A stretch of 64,000 nt of DNA. Origin: Bradyrhizobium neotropicale. Its GTDB lineage: Bacteria; Pseudomonadota; Alphaproteobacteria; Rhizobiales; Xanthobacteraceae. The notes under the pieces were generated by a model, which saw only the letters and a program-made list of their open reading frames with translations, did not search any database and was not told the DNA's origin. Position numbers and translations under genes: made by a program. Where the stretch lies: contig NZ_LSEF01000063.1 in assembly GCF_001641695.1 (NCBI RefSeq), positions 158,451 to 222,450 on the forward strand. The letters run 5' to 3'. Position 1 is the stretch's first letter. Each line of letters opens with the position of its first letter. This document shows positions 26,525 through 35,203 of the stretch, piece by piece.

Positions 26525-27751
26525 ATGAGGAATGGAGTTCTGCACCTGGTCACGGCGACGGCGCTGGCTATGGCGCTGTCGGTCTCAGCGGCCAGCGCCC
26601 AGAAGAAATACGATCCGGGTGCCAGCGATACCGAGATCAAGGTCGGGCAAACCGTGCCGTTCTCAGGGCCCGCGTCGGCCTATGCCACGATCGGCAAGAC
26701 CCAGGCCGCCTATTTCAAGATGATCAACGACCAGGGCGGCGTCAACGGACGCAAGATCAACCTGATCCAGTATGACGACGCCTATTCGCCGCCGAAAGCG
26801 GTGGAGCAGGTGCGCAAGCTCGTCGAGAGCGACGAGGTGCTGCTGACCTTCCAGATCGTCGGCACGCCATCCAACGCGGCCGTGCAAAAGTACCTCAATG
26901 CGAAGAAGGTGCCGCAGCTCTTTGCAGCGACCGGCGCCTCGAAGTTCACCGATCCGAAGAACTTCCCCTGGACCATGGGTTACAATCCCAACTACTTCGT
27001 CGAGGGCCGCATCTACGGCCAGTACATTCTGAAGGAGCATCCGAATGCCAAGATCGGCATCCTCTATCAGAACGACGACCTCGGCAAAGATTACCTGAAC
27101 GGGCTCAAGGCTGGCCTCGGCGACAAGGCCGCCAAGATGATCGTGGCGGAAACGTCCTACGAGGTCTCCGATCCGACGGTCGATTCGCAGATCCTCAAGA
27201 TCAAGGACGCCGGCGCCGACCTGTTTTTCAGCGCCACGACGCCGAAGCAGGCGGCGCAGGCGATCAAGAAGATCGGCGAAATGGGCTGGCACCCGGTGCA
27301 GATCGTCGACATCAACGCCACCTCGGTCGGCGCGGTGATGAAGCCCGCGGGCCTCGAGGCCGCCAAGGGCGTGATCAGCGTCAACTACGGCAAGGATCCG
27401 CTCGATCCGACCTGGAAGGACGATCCCGGCATGAAGAAGTATTTCGACTTCATGGCCAAGTACTATCCGGACGGCGACAAGGATTCGAACTTCAACGTCT
27501 ATGGCTATGGCACCGCCCAGCTCCTGGTGCACGTGCTGCAGCAGTGCGGCGACAACCTCACCCGGGAAAACGTCATGAAGCAGGCGGCTTCGCTAAAGGA
27601 CGTGACCGGCGACACCGGGCTGCCCGGCATCAAGGCCAACACCACGGCGACTGACTACCGCGTCAACAAGCAGCTTCAGATGATGAAGTTCAACGGCGAG
27701 CGCTGGGAACTGTTCGGTCCGATCCTCGAGGATGCGGGCCCGGCGGGTTAG
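26525..27751 (+). CDS. Orphan branched-chain-type ABC substrate-binding protein 2
   Basis: Paralogue of the gene at 25052: also 408 residues, same type I fold, signal peptide MRNGVLHLVTATALAMALSV ending ASAQ, then KKYDPGASDTEIKVGQTVPF. Long stretches are shared with the first copy (for example TQAAYFKMINDQGG and MMKFNGERWELFGP), while ligand-pocket regions such as SGPASAYATIG versus SGAYSVYANIG differ, suggesting related but distinct ligands. ATG at 26525 has GAGGAAA upstream. No channel or ATPase genes adjoin. The RegR-box-like sequence at 26414 makes redox control worth testing. Followed by another family A repeat. Confidence 0.88.
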   Translation: MRNGVLHLVTATALAMALSVSAASAQKKYDPGASDTEIKVGQTVPFSGPASAYATIGKTQAAYFKMINDQGGVNGRKINLIQYDDAYSPPKAVEQVRKLVESDEVLLTFQIVGTPSNAAVQKYLNAKKVPQLFAATGASKFTDPKNFPWTMGYNPNYFVEGRIYGQYILKEHPNAKIGILYQNDDLGKDYLNGLKAGLGDKAAKMIVAETSYEVSDPTVDSQILKIKDAGADLFFSATTPKQAAQAIKKIGEMGWHPVQIVDINATSVGAVMKPAGLEAAKGVISVNYGKDPLDPTWKDDPGMKKYFDFMAKYYPDGDKDSNFNVYGYGTAQLLVHVLQQCGDNLTRENVMKQAASLKDVTGDTGLPGIKANTTATDYRVNKQLQMMKFNGERWELFGPILEDAGPAG

Positions 27752-27760
27752 TCGCACATT

Positions 27761-27877
27761 GTAGGGTGGGCAAAGGCGCGCAAGCGCCGTGCCCACCACC
27801 TCTCCACGATCGCGATGGAAGTGGTGGGCACACCCCGGGGTGCGCATTCGCGCACTCCGGGGCTTTTCCCACCCTAC
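27761..27877. repeat. Family A intergenic repeat, copy 3
   Basis: Palindrome of 117 bp with ends GTAGGGTGGGCAAAGGCGCG and GGCTTTTCCCACCCTAC and inner GCCGTGCCCACCACCTC / GTGGTGGGCAC arms. It fills the gap between the converging binding protein 2 and DUF1330 genes. Confidence 0.83.
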
Positions 27878-27880
27878 GAA

Positions 27881-28306
27881 TCACGAAGGTATCTCCCCAA
27901 AGTTCTTCCCCACCTGCAGCACCGCGTGCCGGATCAGCCGCGAGTCCTCGACCGCGGCCTGCCGATGCTTCACCGCTTCCCGATAGACGGGATCGCGGAT
28001 CATCTCGACGAAGGCGGCGACGCTCGGGTATTCGGCGATGAAGCAGTGGTCCCAGCGCTCCTCCTGCGGACCGATCAGCATCAGCTCGAATTTGCCCTGC
28101 CAGACGATGCGGCCACCGAGGCGCTCGAACACCGGACCGCTCTCGCGACCATAGGCCGCATAGGCTTCCGCACCGGTCGCCTTGCGGCCGTCGGGGTAGG
28201 CCGCTTCCTTCCGCAAGCGCACCAGATTGAGCATGTGGGTCGGACCCGGGCGGTCATTGTCCCGGAATTGCGCGAAGATTTCCTTGGTCGGATCGATATG
28301 GCCCAT
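27881..28306 (-). CDS. DUF1330-family protein
   Basis: Small soluble protein of 141 residues. The pattern THMLNLVRLRKEA, AEAYAAYGRESGPVFERLGGRIVW and DHCFIAEYPSVAAFVEMIRDPVYREAVKHRQAA is that of DUF1330, a dimeric alpha-beta barrel family related to antibiotic biosynthesis monooxygenase folds; function unproven. ATG at 28306 is preferred because GAGGGA lies 8 nt upstream, with an in-frame ATG at 28321 just before that site. It is divergent from the PBP1A gene with a 166-bp gap. Confidence 0.8.
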   Translation of the reverse strand: MGHIDPTKEIFAQFRDNDRPGPTHMLNLVRLRKEAAYPDGRKATGAEAYAAYGRESGPVFERLGGRIVWQGKFELMLIGPQEERWDHCFIAEYPSVAAFVEMIRDPVYREAVKHRQAAVEDSRLIRHAVLQVGKNFGEIPS

Positions 28307-28472
28307 CTCGAGTTCCCTCATCTTTGTGCCGCCGATCCTAGCTTCGTCACGCGGAGTGCGGAACGGAATCTCCGCGCCGCCGCACCTCCTAATCGCGCAT
28401 TAAGCTTTGGGTAACCGGGTCTTAAACCGCGACCGCTAGCGTGCGGCAGGGCGGCTGACTGGGCGTTTGCGT

Positions 28473-30692
28473 ATGGCGTGGGGAAAGAAAAAGGGCGGGC
28501 GGAAAGAGCCGCTGTTCGGCTTGCCCGCGGCGCTCGCCGATCTGCGCCTGACCGCGGCGGATCGTATCCCGAACGCCGAGGACGATAAGCCGAAGAAATC
28601 AGCCAAATCATCCGCCAAGCGCAAAAGCGATGATTCCGACGCCGAGCCGCCGCGCGAGCGCAAGGCGCAGCCGAACCGCAGCAGCGCCAAGCGCCGGTCG
28701 AAGTCGCGCAGAGGTCTTGGCATCGGCCGCCTCGTCTATTGGGGCGCGGTGCTCGGCCTGTGGGGCGCGATCGCCGTGATCGGCGTCGTGATCTGGGTCG
28801 GCGCCCATCTGCCGCCGATCCAGTCGCTGGAGATTCCCAAACGGCCGCCGACGATCCAGATCGTCGGCATGGACGGCAGCATGCTTGCACAGCGCGGCGA
28901 GATGGCCGGCGCCAATGTCGCGCTGAAGGACCTGCCGCCCTATCTGCCCAAGGCCTTCATCGCCATCGAGGACCGCCGCTTCTATTCGCATTTCGGCATC
29001 GACCCGGTCGGCATCTTGCGCGCAGCGGTCACCAACGTGCTGCATCGCGGCGTGTCGCAGGGCGGCTCGACGCTGTCGCAACAGCTCGCCAAGAATCTGT
29101 TCCTGACCCAGGAGCGCACCTTCCAGCGCAAGCTGCAGGAGGCCGAGCTCGCGATCTGGCTGGAGCGCAAGCATTCCAAGAACGAGATCCTGGAGCTCTA
29201 TCTCAACCGCGTCTATTTCGGCTCCGGCGCCTACGGCGTCGAGGCCGCGGCGCAGCGCTATTTCGGCAAGTCGGCGAAGAACGTCACCATTGCCGAAGCC
29301 GCGATGCTGGCCGGCCTCGTCAAATCGCCCTCGCGCCTTGCGCCGAACCGCAACCCCGAAGGCGCGGAAGCGCGCGCGCAGGTCGTGCTGGCCGCGATGG
29401 CGGACGCCAAGTTCATCACGGAAGCGCAGGCCCAGGCCTCGATCGGCCATCCCTCGTACAACGTGAAGCCGGTCGGCGCCGGCACCGTCAACTACGTCGC
29501 CGACTGGATCGGCGAGGTGCTGGACGACCTCGTCGGCCAGATCGACCAGAGCATCACGGTCGAGACCACGATCGATCCGAAACTCCAGAGCGTGGCGGAA
29601 GCCGCCATCATCGACGAGCTGGCGGCCAAGAGCGTGAAGTTCAACGTCAGCCAGGGCGCGCTGGTGGCGATGACGCCTGACGGCGCGGTGCGCGCCATGG
29701 TCGGTGGCCGGAACTATTCCGAGAGCCAGTACAACCGCGCGGTCACCGCCAAGCGCCAGCCGGGTTCCTCGTTCAAGCCATTCGTCTACCTGACCGCGCT
29801 CGAGCAGGGGCTGACGCCGGACACGATCCGCCAGGACGCGCCGATCGAGGTCAAGGGCTGGAAGCCCGAGAACTATACCCATGAATATTTCGGCGCGGTC
29901 ACGCTGACGCAGGCGCTGGCGATGTCGCTCAACACGGTCGCAATTCGCCTCGGCCTCGAAGTCGGGCCGAAGAACGTGGTGCGCACCGCGCACCGGCTCG
30001 GCATCTCCTCGAAGCTCGAGCCCAACGCCTCGATCGCGCTCGGCACCTCCGAGGTCTCGGTCGTCGAACTGGTCGGCGCCTATGCGCCCTTCGCCAATGG
30101 CGGCTTCGCGGTGGCGCCGCATGTGGTGACGCGGATCAAGACGGCTGAAGGCAAGCTGCTCTACATGCGCCAGCCCGACGAGCGCAACCAGGTGATCGAG
30201 CCGCGCTATGTCGCGATGATGAACACGATGATGCGGGAGACGCTGATCTCCGGCACTGCCAAGAAGGCGGAGATCCCGGGCTGGATGGCGGCCGGCAAGA
30301 CCGGCACCAGCCAGGATTACCGCGATGCCTGGTTCGTCGGCTACACCGCCAACCTCGTCACCGGCGTCTGGCTCGGCAATGACGACAACTCGCCGACCAA
30401 GAAGGCGACCGGCGGCGGCCTGCCGGTGGAGGTCTGGTCACGGTTCATGCGCACGGCGCACGAGGGCGTGCCGGTGGCAGCCTTGCCGAACTCGCAAGGT
30501 AGCTGGGGTCTGTCGAACCTCGCGCAGGCGGCGTCGCAAGTCTCGGCACCGGCACCGTCGGCAGCGCCCGCGCCGGCCCCGGCGAACAACGGCGGCTATC
30601 GCCCGCCACCCACGCGCGCGAATGTGCGGCCGGAAGCGGCGGCGGGGCTCGATGGCTGGCTGATGGACCGGCTGTTTGGCGGCAACAGGTAG
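28473..30692 (+). CDS. Class A penicillin-binding protein (PBP1A family)
   Basis: Bifunctional peptidoglycan synthase of 739 residues. A Lys/Arg-rich cytoplasmic tail of about 85 residues precedes one membrane helix (LVYWGAVLGLWGAIAVIGVV). The glycosyltransferase domain has EDRRFYSHFGIDPVG with catalytic E166 and GGSTLSQQLAKNLFLT. The transpeptidase domain has S432-x-x-K435 (PGSSFKPF), SLN and KTGTSQ (K609). An Ala/Pro-rich tail follows near residue 690. The charged N-terminal tail is longer than in enteric enzymes. A TTG at 28467 is in frame two codons upstream; ATG is chosen. Stands alone. Confidence 0.95.
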   Translation: MAWGKKKGGRKEPLFGLPAALADLRLTAADRIPNAEDDKPKKSAKSSAKRKSDDSDAEPPRERKAQPNRSSAKRRSKSRRGLGIGRLVYWGAVLGLWGAIAVIGVVIWVGAHLPPIQSLEIPKRPPTIQIVGMDGSMLAQRGEMAGANVALKDLPPYLPKAFIAIEDRRFYSHFGIDPVGILRAAVTNVLHRGVSQGGSTLSQQLAKNLFLTQERTFQRKLQEAELAIWLERKHSKNEILELYLNRVYFGSGAYGVEAAAQRYFGKSAKNVTIAEAAMLAGLVKSPSRLAPNRNPEGAEARAQVVLAAMADAKFITEAQAQASIGHPSYNVKPVGAGTVNYVADWIGEVLDDLVGQIDQSITVETTIDPKLQSVAEAAIIDELAAKSVKFNVSQGALVAMTPDGAVRAMVGGRNYSESQYNRAVTAKRQPGSSFKPFVYLTALEQGLTPDTIRQDAPIEVKGWKPENYTHEYFGAVTLTQALAMSLNTVAIRLGLEVGPKNVVRTAHRLGISSKLEPNASIALGTSEVSVVELVGAYAPFANGGFAVAPHVVTRIKTAEGKLLYMRQPDERNQVIEPRYVAMMNTMMRETLISGTAKKAEIPGWMAAGKTGTSQDYRDAWFVGYTANLVTGVWLGNDDNSPTKKATGGGLPVEVWSRFMRTAHEGVPVAALPNSQGSWGLSNLAQAASQVSAPAPSAAPAPAPANNGGYRPPPTRANVRPEAAAGLDGWLMDRLFGGNR

Positions 30693-31007
30693 CCTCGGCC
30701 TGAGGTCTTCGTGACGTCAAAGCCAAAATCTCGAAAACAACCCCATGCAAAGTAGCCGGTGATTGCCGGCGCGATGCGAGGTGGAATTTGCGAAGTTATT
30801 GACGCGTCGGATCATTCGGTCGCGCGATGCCACAAGCCTGCGATCCGCGGCTCGGAGAGGCAAGTCCTGCCTACGGCGGCAAGACTTACCGAGGCCGGGG
30901 TATCCCTGAACGCCAAAACTCCAGTCCCTTCAAGCTCCCATCATCGGCCCAGGATTTGCTCCCTTAGGTTGTGCTGAGGAATTGAGTTTATTGCCGAGGA
31001 GCGTTCC
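30693..31007. other. Intergenic region with a possible degenerate repeat
   Basis: No convincing gene is seen. The stretch from about 30709 (GACGTCAAAGCCAAAATCTC through AACAACCCCATGCAAAGTAG and on to TATTGACGCGTCGG) resembles, from memory, a repeat common downstream of genes in this bacterial group, apparently decayed here. A 72-codon frame (30759-30977) has no ribosome site and atypical composition and is not called. The last 15 bp contain the GAGGAG site of the next gene. Confidence 0.4.
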
Positions 31008-31673
31008 ATGATTTCAGGCCTAGCCAGTGCGGCGTCGACTTATCTGCGCCCTGCATCAACGCCCAGTTCAAATGCGACATCGACAGCGGGCGTCCAATCG
31101 GAGGTGTCGGCTGCAAGCGACGCGGCGACCGGTGGCCCCCGGATCGACGTCTCCCAGCTCAAGCCGCTGCAAGGTGCCAAGCCAATATCGGCGGCGGACA
31201 ATCCCGTTCTGCGCGACCTGATGGCGACGAACTGGCTGATGTCCCACGGCGCGACTGCAACTCAATCGTCCGTCGCGGACAATGCACCCGAGAACACTTA
31301 TGCTCGGGTGACGGTTAACGGCAAGGTGGTTGCCACTCTGTACAATGGCGGGTCGTCGGCAATGACCAACGAGGCGGCCGCAAGGATCGGCGACCTCAAG
31401 GACCCTCCGGATCTGAGCGGACCAGATCTGGCGCAGTGGCGGGCCGACAGCTACGCCAAGCTGCTTGGTGGCACTGTCGAAAAGGCTCCCACCGCGATCA
31501 CGCAATCGCAATGGACGCCGCGTGAAAGCAGTTCCGCGGCTTATAGCCGCGATCAACTCGACGCGGCCTTCCAGGCGATGCTGGCCGAGGGCCAAAAGGC
31601 CACTGCGCAACGGCAATCGCCGTATCTCGCGTCACCCACGCCGCCGGGGACAAGCGCGGATTTCAACGCCTGA
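31008..31673 (+). CDS. Hypothetical protein, Ser/Ala/Thr-rich N-terminus
   Basis: Protein of 221 residues with GAGGAG seven nt before the ATG, so very likely translated. The first 40 residues are Ser, Ala and Thr-rich and low in complexity (MISGLASAASTYLRPASTPS...). The middle has an ordered segment, ENTYARVTVNGKVVATLYNG, and the C-terminal third is polar with QLDAAFQAMLAEGQKATAQR. No signal peptide, membrane helix or recognisable domain. Third-position GC is lower than in its neighbours, suggesting relaxed selection or recent origin. I do not recognise the family; it may be lineage-restricted. Confidence 0.7.
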   Translation: MISGLASAASTYLRPASTPSSNATSTAGVQSEVSAASDAATGGPRIDVSQLKPLQGAKPISAADNPVLRDLMATNWLMSHGATATQSSVADNAPENTYARVTVNGKVVATLYNGGSSAMTNEAAARIGDLKDPPDLSGPDLAQWRADSYAKLLGGTVEKAPTAITQSQWTPRESSSAAYSRDQLDAAFQAMLAEGQKATAQRQSPYLASPTPPGTSADFNA

Positions 31674-31733
31674 CCCTGGAGATGAATTGTTGTCGGCGCC
31701 TGGAAGGGCGCAGACGTCGCCGCATTTTCAACT

Positions 31734-31852
31734 GTCATTCCCCGCGAAAGCGGGGAATCCAGTACGCCGCGGCTTCTCCGTAATGCGTCACTGCCTCTGG
31801 AATACTGGATCGCCCGCTCCAGTGCGCAATTGCGCACAAGGCGGGCGATGAC
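31734..31852. repeat. Intergenic repeat, diverged relative of family B
   Basis: Segment beginning GTCATTCCCCGCGAAAGCGG with a GGGAATCCAGTA / TACTGGAT inverted pair and ending GGCGGGCGATGAC. It contains the palindrome TGCGCAATTGCGCA near 31824-31837. It lies between the converging hypothetical and metallopeptidase genes. Confidence 0.65.
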
Positions 31853-31878
31853 AGCGTCAGTTGGGGCACCAGCGAGCC

Positions 31879-32634
31879 CTAATCCTCGATCCCGTACCGG
31901 TGCAGATCGTTGCCGTGGGTGTCGAGCCACTTCTTGGCGCGCTCCATTGACGGGCAGACCTTTCCGCACACGCGCCAGAACCGCGCTGAGTGGTTCATCT
32001 CGACGAGATGGGCGACCTCGTGGGCGGCGAGATAGTCGAGCACGAAGGGCGGCGCCAGGATCAGGCGCCAGGAGAATGACAGCGAGCCCGCCGAGGTGCA
32101 GGAGCCCCAGCGGCTCGATTGGTCGCGGATCGAGAGCCGCTTGACCCTGACGCCGAGCTCGGCGGCATAGGCTTCGGCCGAACGCTGCAGATCGCGCCGC
32201 GCCTCGCGCTTGAGGAAGTCATGGACGCGGCGATCGACATGATCGAGACCGCCGGCGACGCAGATGATGCGCTCGCCGCTATCGCGCACTTCCGTCCACA
32301 CCGTCCCGCGAATGCCGGCGCGATGCACGATGCGATGGGACACGCCACGCAGCGGTATCACTGTGCCCGCCTGGAAGGGTGCTGCCTTCGGCAAACGGCC
32401 GAGGCGTGCCGCGATCCACGCGCCGTGGCGCTGCGCGAAGTCTTTGGCTTCGGCGAGTGTGCCCCGCGGCGGCATTGTAAGGATGGCTTCGCGATCGCTC
32501 GGATGAATTCTGAGCGTGTAGCGACGCGCGCGGCGGTGCCGGCGCAATCGGATGGCAAAATATTGCGATCCGTGGGTGATCAGGAGGGTCTTTGGTTCGT
32601 GGGGCCGCCGATAGAGGAGCGCGCGAGTGGCCAT
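31879..32634 (-). CDS. YgjP/SprT-like zinc metallopeptidase (M48-type annotation)
   Basis: Soluble protein of 251 residues ending in the YgjP-type metallopeptidase core: SSRWGSCTSAGSLSFSWRLI, then LDYLAAHEVAHLVEMNHSARFW with the HEVAH zinc motif and the downstream His. The N-terminal half, YAIRLRRHRRARRYTLRI-like, is basic and may bind nucleic acid or protein. The physiological substrate of this family is unknown. ATG 32634 is chosen; ATG 32718 in frame would add a Cys/Trp-rich 28-residue leader, and neither has a good ribosome site. Upstream, 32635-32935 holds no gene but does hold a terminator-like hairpin on the other strand. Confidence 0.85.
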   Translation of the reverse strand: MATRALLYRRPHEPKTLLITHGSQYFAIRLRRHRRARRYTLRIHPSDREAILTMPPRGTLAEAKDFAQRHGAWIAARLGRLPKAAPFQAGTVIPLRGVSHRIVHRAGIRGTVWTEVRDSGERIICVAGGLDHVDRRVHDFLKREARRDLQRSAEAYAAELGVRVKRLSIRDQSSRWGSCTSAGSLSFSWRLILAPPFVLDYLAAHEVAHLVEMNHSARFWRVCGKVCPSMERAKKWLDTHGNDLHRYGIED

Positions 32635-32762
32635 GTCTGTGAGTCCGGGGAGCAGGAGTTCGCCCGGATTCTGCCATAACCGCCGCCAGGGAAAGCGCTC
32701 GGCGCAAAAACAAATCATTTGCCCAATATACAGGGGTTGGCGGGCCGGGAGACCCTACAGAC

Positions 32763-32784
32763 TGGGGTTGGAACCCCAATTTTT
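32763..32784 (+). terminator. Orphan intrinsic-terminator-like hairpin
   Basis: TGGGGT-TGGA-ACCCCA followed by ATTTTT on the plus strand. No plus-strand protein gene lies upstream; both flanking genes read leftward, for which the T-tract is on the wrong side. It may end a small plus-strand RNA starting within 32640-32740. Confidence 0.4.
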
Positions 32785-32935
32785 CGCCCCCGCCCGGCGC
32801 ATGCGGCCTCCCCAAGGGTTGAGGGAAGACTCACTCCTATAAGACTACCTAAATACCGCGAATCTGGCGGTATCGCAGCCCTGTCGAGACCTGCGACAGG
32901 GGCCGAATTTACAGCGGGAAAGCCGAAAAACGCGG

Positions 32936-34264
32936 CTATTCGGCAGCGAGAGCCTGCGCCGCCTTCGGATTCGCGGCCGAGACCATGAAATCATGAATCC
33001 GCGGCACGATTTCCGACTTGAAGCGCGAGCCGTTGAACACGCCGTAATGTCCAACACCCTTCTGGACGTAGTGAACGCGGCGATGATCAGGAATCGAACT
33101 GCACAATCCGTGCGTTGCTTCGGTCTGACCGAGACCCGAGATGTCGTCGTTCTCGCCTTCGACCGTCATCAACGCCACGCGCGTGATCTTCGAGGGGTCG
33201 ACGCGTGTTCCGCGATGGGTCATCTCGCCCTTCGGAAGCGCGTGCTTCACGAACACCGTGTCGACCGTCTGCAGATAATACTCCGCCGAGAGGTCCATCA
33301 CCGCGAGATATTCGTCGTAGAAGTCGCGATGCTTGTCGACGAGGTCGCCGTCACCCTTCACCAGATTGGCGAAGAGCTGCTTGTGCGCGTCCATGTGACG
33401 GTCGAGATTCATGCTGATGAAGCCGTTGAGCTGCAGGAATCCCGGATAGACGTCGCGCATCATGCCCGGATGCGGGAACGGCACCTTGCTGATGACGGTG
33501 TTGCGGAACCAGTCGATGCCGCGCTCTTCGGCGAGCTTGTTCACCGCGGTCGGATTGCGACGGGTGTCGATCGGCCCGCCCATCAGCGTCATCGACAGCG
33601 GCACGAACGGGTCGCGCCGCGCTTCCATGATCGAGACAGCAGCGACGACCGGAACGGAAGGCTGGCACACCGCCATCACATGGGTGTTGCCGCCGAGCAC
33701 GTGCAGCATCTCGATGACGTAGTCGATGTAGTCGTCGAGATCGAAGCGGCCCTCGCTGAGCGGCACCATGCGGGCGTCGGCCCAATCGGTGATGTAGACC
33801 TCATGCGCCGGCAGGAAGGCTTCCACCGTGCCGCGCAGGAGCGTTGCATAGTGGCCGGACATCGGCGCCACGATCAGCACGCGCGGCTGCGGGCTGCGCA
33901 GCGGGCGGGTGAACTTGCGATCGAAGTAGAGCAGCCTGCAGAACGGCTTTTCCCAGACCGGGCGGATCTCGACGGGGACCCGGATGCCGTTGACCTCGGT
34001 GTCGTCCAAGCCCCATTCCGGCTTGCCGTAGCGGCGCGTGGTGCGCTCGAACAGCTCGCAGGCCGCTGCCACCGACTTGCCGACCTCGGTGTGCGCCCAG
34101 GGATTCATGGGATTCTGAAACAGGATCTTGGTGGCGTCGGTGACCGCGCGTGCCGGGTTGAGAGAGGCGTGCGCCATCTCGTACATCCAGTACATCGGCG
34201 TCGTCAGGACCGGACTGCCTTCGGCCGCCAGGGGCGGTGCGCCGCCAAACTCACCAATGGGCAT
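32936..34264 (-). CDS. phaZ: Intracellular polyhydroxybutyrate depolymerase
   Basis: Cytosolic enzyme of 442 residues that mobilises PHB granules to 3-hydroxybutyrate units. The long-chain PhaZ1-type pattern is clear: MYWMYEMAHASLNPARA, RPLRSPQPRVLIVAPMSGHYATLLRGTVE, the nucleophile region HVMAVCQPSVPVVAA, where PhaZ1-type enzymes use Cys in place of the lipase Ser, and the late VEGENDDISGLGQTEATHGLC and QKGVGHYGVFNGSRF with the catalytic His. ATG at 34264 has AGAGGAA upstream. An inverted repeat at 34316-34335 in its promoter region is a candidate operator. With the GHMT/CoA genes elsewhere in the window it points to active PHB and keto-acid metabolism. Confidence 0.93.
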   Translation of the reverse strand: MPIGEFGGAPPLAAEGSPVLTTPMYWMYEMAHASLNPARAVTDATKILFQNPMNPWAHTEVGKSVAAACELFERTTRRYGKPEWGLDDTEVNGIRVPVEIRPVWEKPFCRLLYFDRKFTRPLRSPQPRVLIVAPMSGHYATLLRGTVEAFLPAHEVYITDWADARMVPLSEGRFDLDDYIDYVIEMLHVLGGNTHVMAVCQPSVPVVAAVSIMEARRDPFVPLSMTLMGGPIDTRRNPTAVNKLAEERGIDWFRNTVISKVPFPHPGMMRDVYPGFLQLNGFISMNLDRHMDAHKQLFANLVKGDGDLVDKHRDFYDEYLAVMDLSAEYYLQTVDTVFVKHALPKGEMTHRGTRVDPSKITRVALMTVEGENDDISGLGQTEATHGLCSSIPDHRRVHYVQKGVGHYGVFNGSRFKSEIVPRIHDFMVSAANPKAAQALAAE

Positions 34265-34315
34265 ATTCAATTCCTCTCGCATCGCAGCATACTGCCGAAT
34301 GCGTAATATTGCGTC

Positions 34316-34335
34316 AATGTATGCTTCCGTACATT
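34316..34335. promoter_or_regulatory. Candidate operator upstream of phaZ
   Basis: AATGTA and TACATT arms separated by 8 bp (TGCTTCCG), 52-71 bp before the phaZ start, within an AT-rich patch (34300-34340) that stands out from the GC-rich surroundings. Cognate regulator unknown. Confidence 0.4.
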
Positions 34336-34384
34336 TACGTAGCCCGAATGGATAAAACAGCGAAAATCCACGGGAAAGTGACGA

Positions 34385-35203
34385 CTATTCACCGCTCGAG
34401 AGCAGTGACCCGTGCTTCTTGGCGCTGCGCAAAAGGGCAAGGAATGCCCAAAAGGATGCAACCAGGAGGCCGGCATTGATCGCCAGCGCATCCAGCATCA
34501 GGTCGGTCCGGAAGGTGTGCTCGATCAGGAGCGCGCGCATCCCCTCGAACACATAGGTCGGCGGCAGCGACCAGGCGACATATTGCAGCCAGCCGGGCAA
34601 CACGCTGACGGGATAGTAGATGCAGGCGAGCGGCATGACCGCGAACATCAGCGTCCAGACAATGCTCTCGGCCCCCAGGCCGTTCCTCAGGACGAGGCCG
34701 GAGACGAAGATGCCGACCGCCCAGCTCGTGAAGATCAGGTTGCAGAAGAAGGCGATCAGCGGCAGGCCGAGGCTGTAAACGTTGAAGTGAAACAGGAACA
34801 GCGCGAGCAGCGTCATCGGAATGACGCCGATCGCGAGCCGGATCAGGCTCATGATCATGAGCGCGAGCAGAAATTCGATCGGCTTCAACGGGCTCATCAT
34901 GAGATTGCCGAGGTTGCGCGCCCACATCTCCTCCAGGAAAGAGATGGAGAAGCCGAGCTGCCCCCGGAACAAGATGTCCCACAGGATGACAGCGCCGATC
35001 AGCGTGCCGCCGGCGCGCGCGAAGAAATTGGCATTCTGCGCGATGTAGAGCTGAAGGAAGCCCCACGTGATGACTTGGAGCGCCGGCCAGTACAGAAGCT
35101 CCAGGAGCCGCGGCCAGGATGACATCAGCAGGTACCAGTAGCGCAGGATCATCGCGCCGATACGGTGCATGGACAGGCCGCGATGGAGGGCGGCCTCTCT
35201 CAT
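34385..35203 (-). CDS. ABC-2 family exporter permease
   Basis: Inner-membrane permease of 272 residues with six helices and the ABC-2 core FLEEMWARNLGNLMMSPLKPIEFLLALM, then YYPVSVLPGWLQYVAWSLPPTYVFEGMR, which matches the conserved NPMT/PLPP-type end motif of the family. The ATG at 35203 overlaps the ATPase stop (ATGA). Substrate unknown; relatives export drugs, polysaccharides or lipids. Ends 120 bp before phaZ. Confidence 0.87.
   Translation of the reverse strand: MREAALHRGLSMHRIGAMILRYWYLLMSSWPRLLELLYWPALQVITWGFLQLYIAQNANFFARAGGTLIGAVILWDILFRGQLGFSISFLEEMWARNLGNLMMSPLKPIEFLLALMIMSLIRLAIGVIPMTLLALFLFHFNVYSLGLPLIAFFCNLIFTSWAVGIFVSGLVLRNGLGAESIVWTLMFAVMPLACIYYPVSVLPGWLQYVAWSLPPTYVFEGMRALLIEHTFRTDLMLDALAINAGLLVASFWAFLALLRSAKKHGSLLSSGE

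Noticed and set aside
30759..30977. A 72-codon plus-strand frame after the PBP1A gene
   Set aside because: No ribosome binding site, unusual composition and overlap with a decayed repeat-like stretch.
32763..32784. GGGG-TTGGAAC-CCC read as a tRNA or tmRNA T-arm
   Set aside because: The T-loop would need TTCGA-type sequence; there is no acceptor stem or anticodon arm, so a simple hairpin is the better reading.
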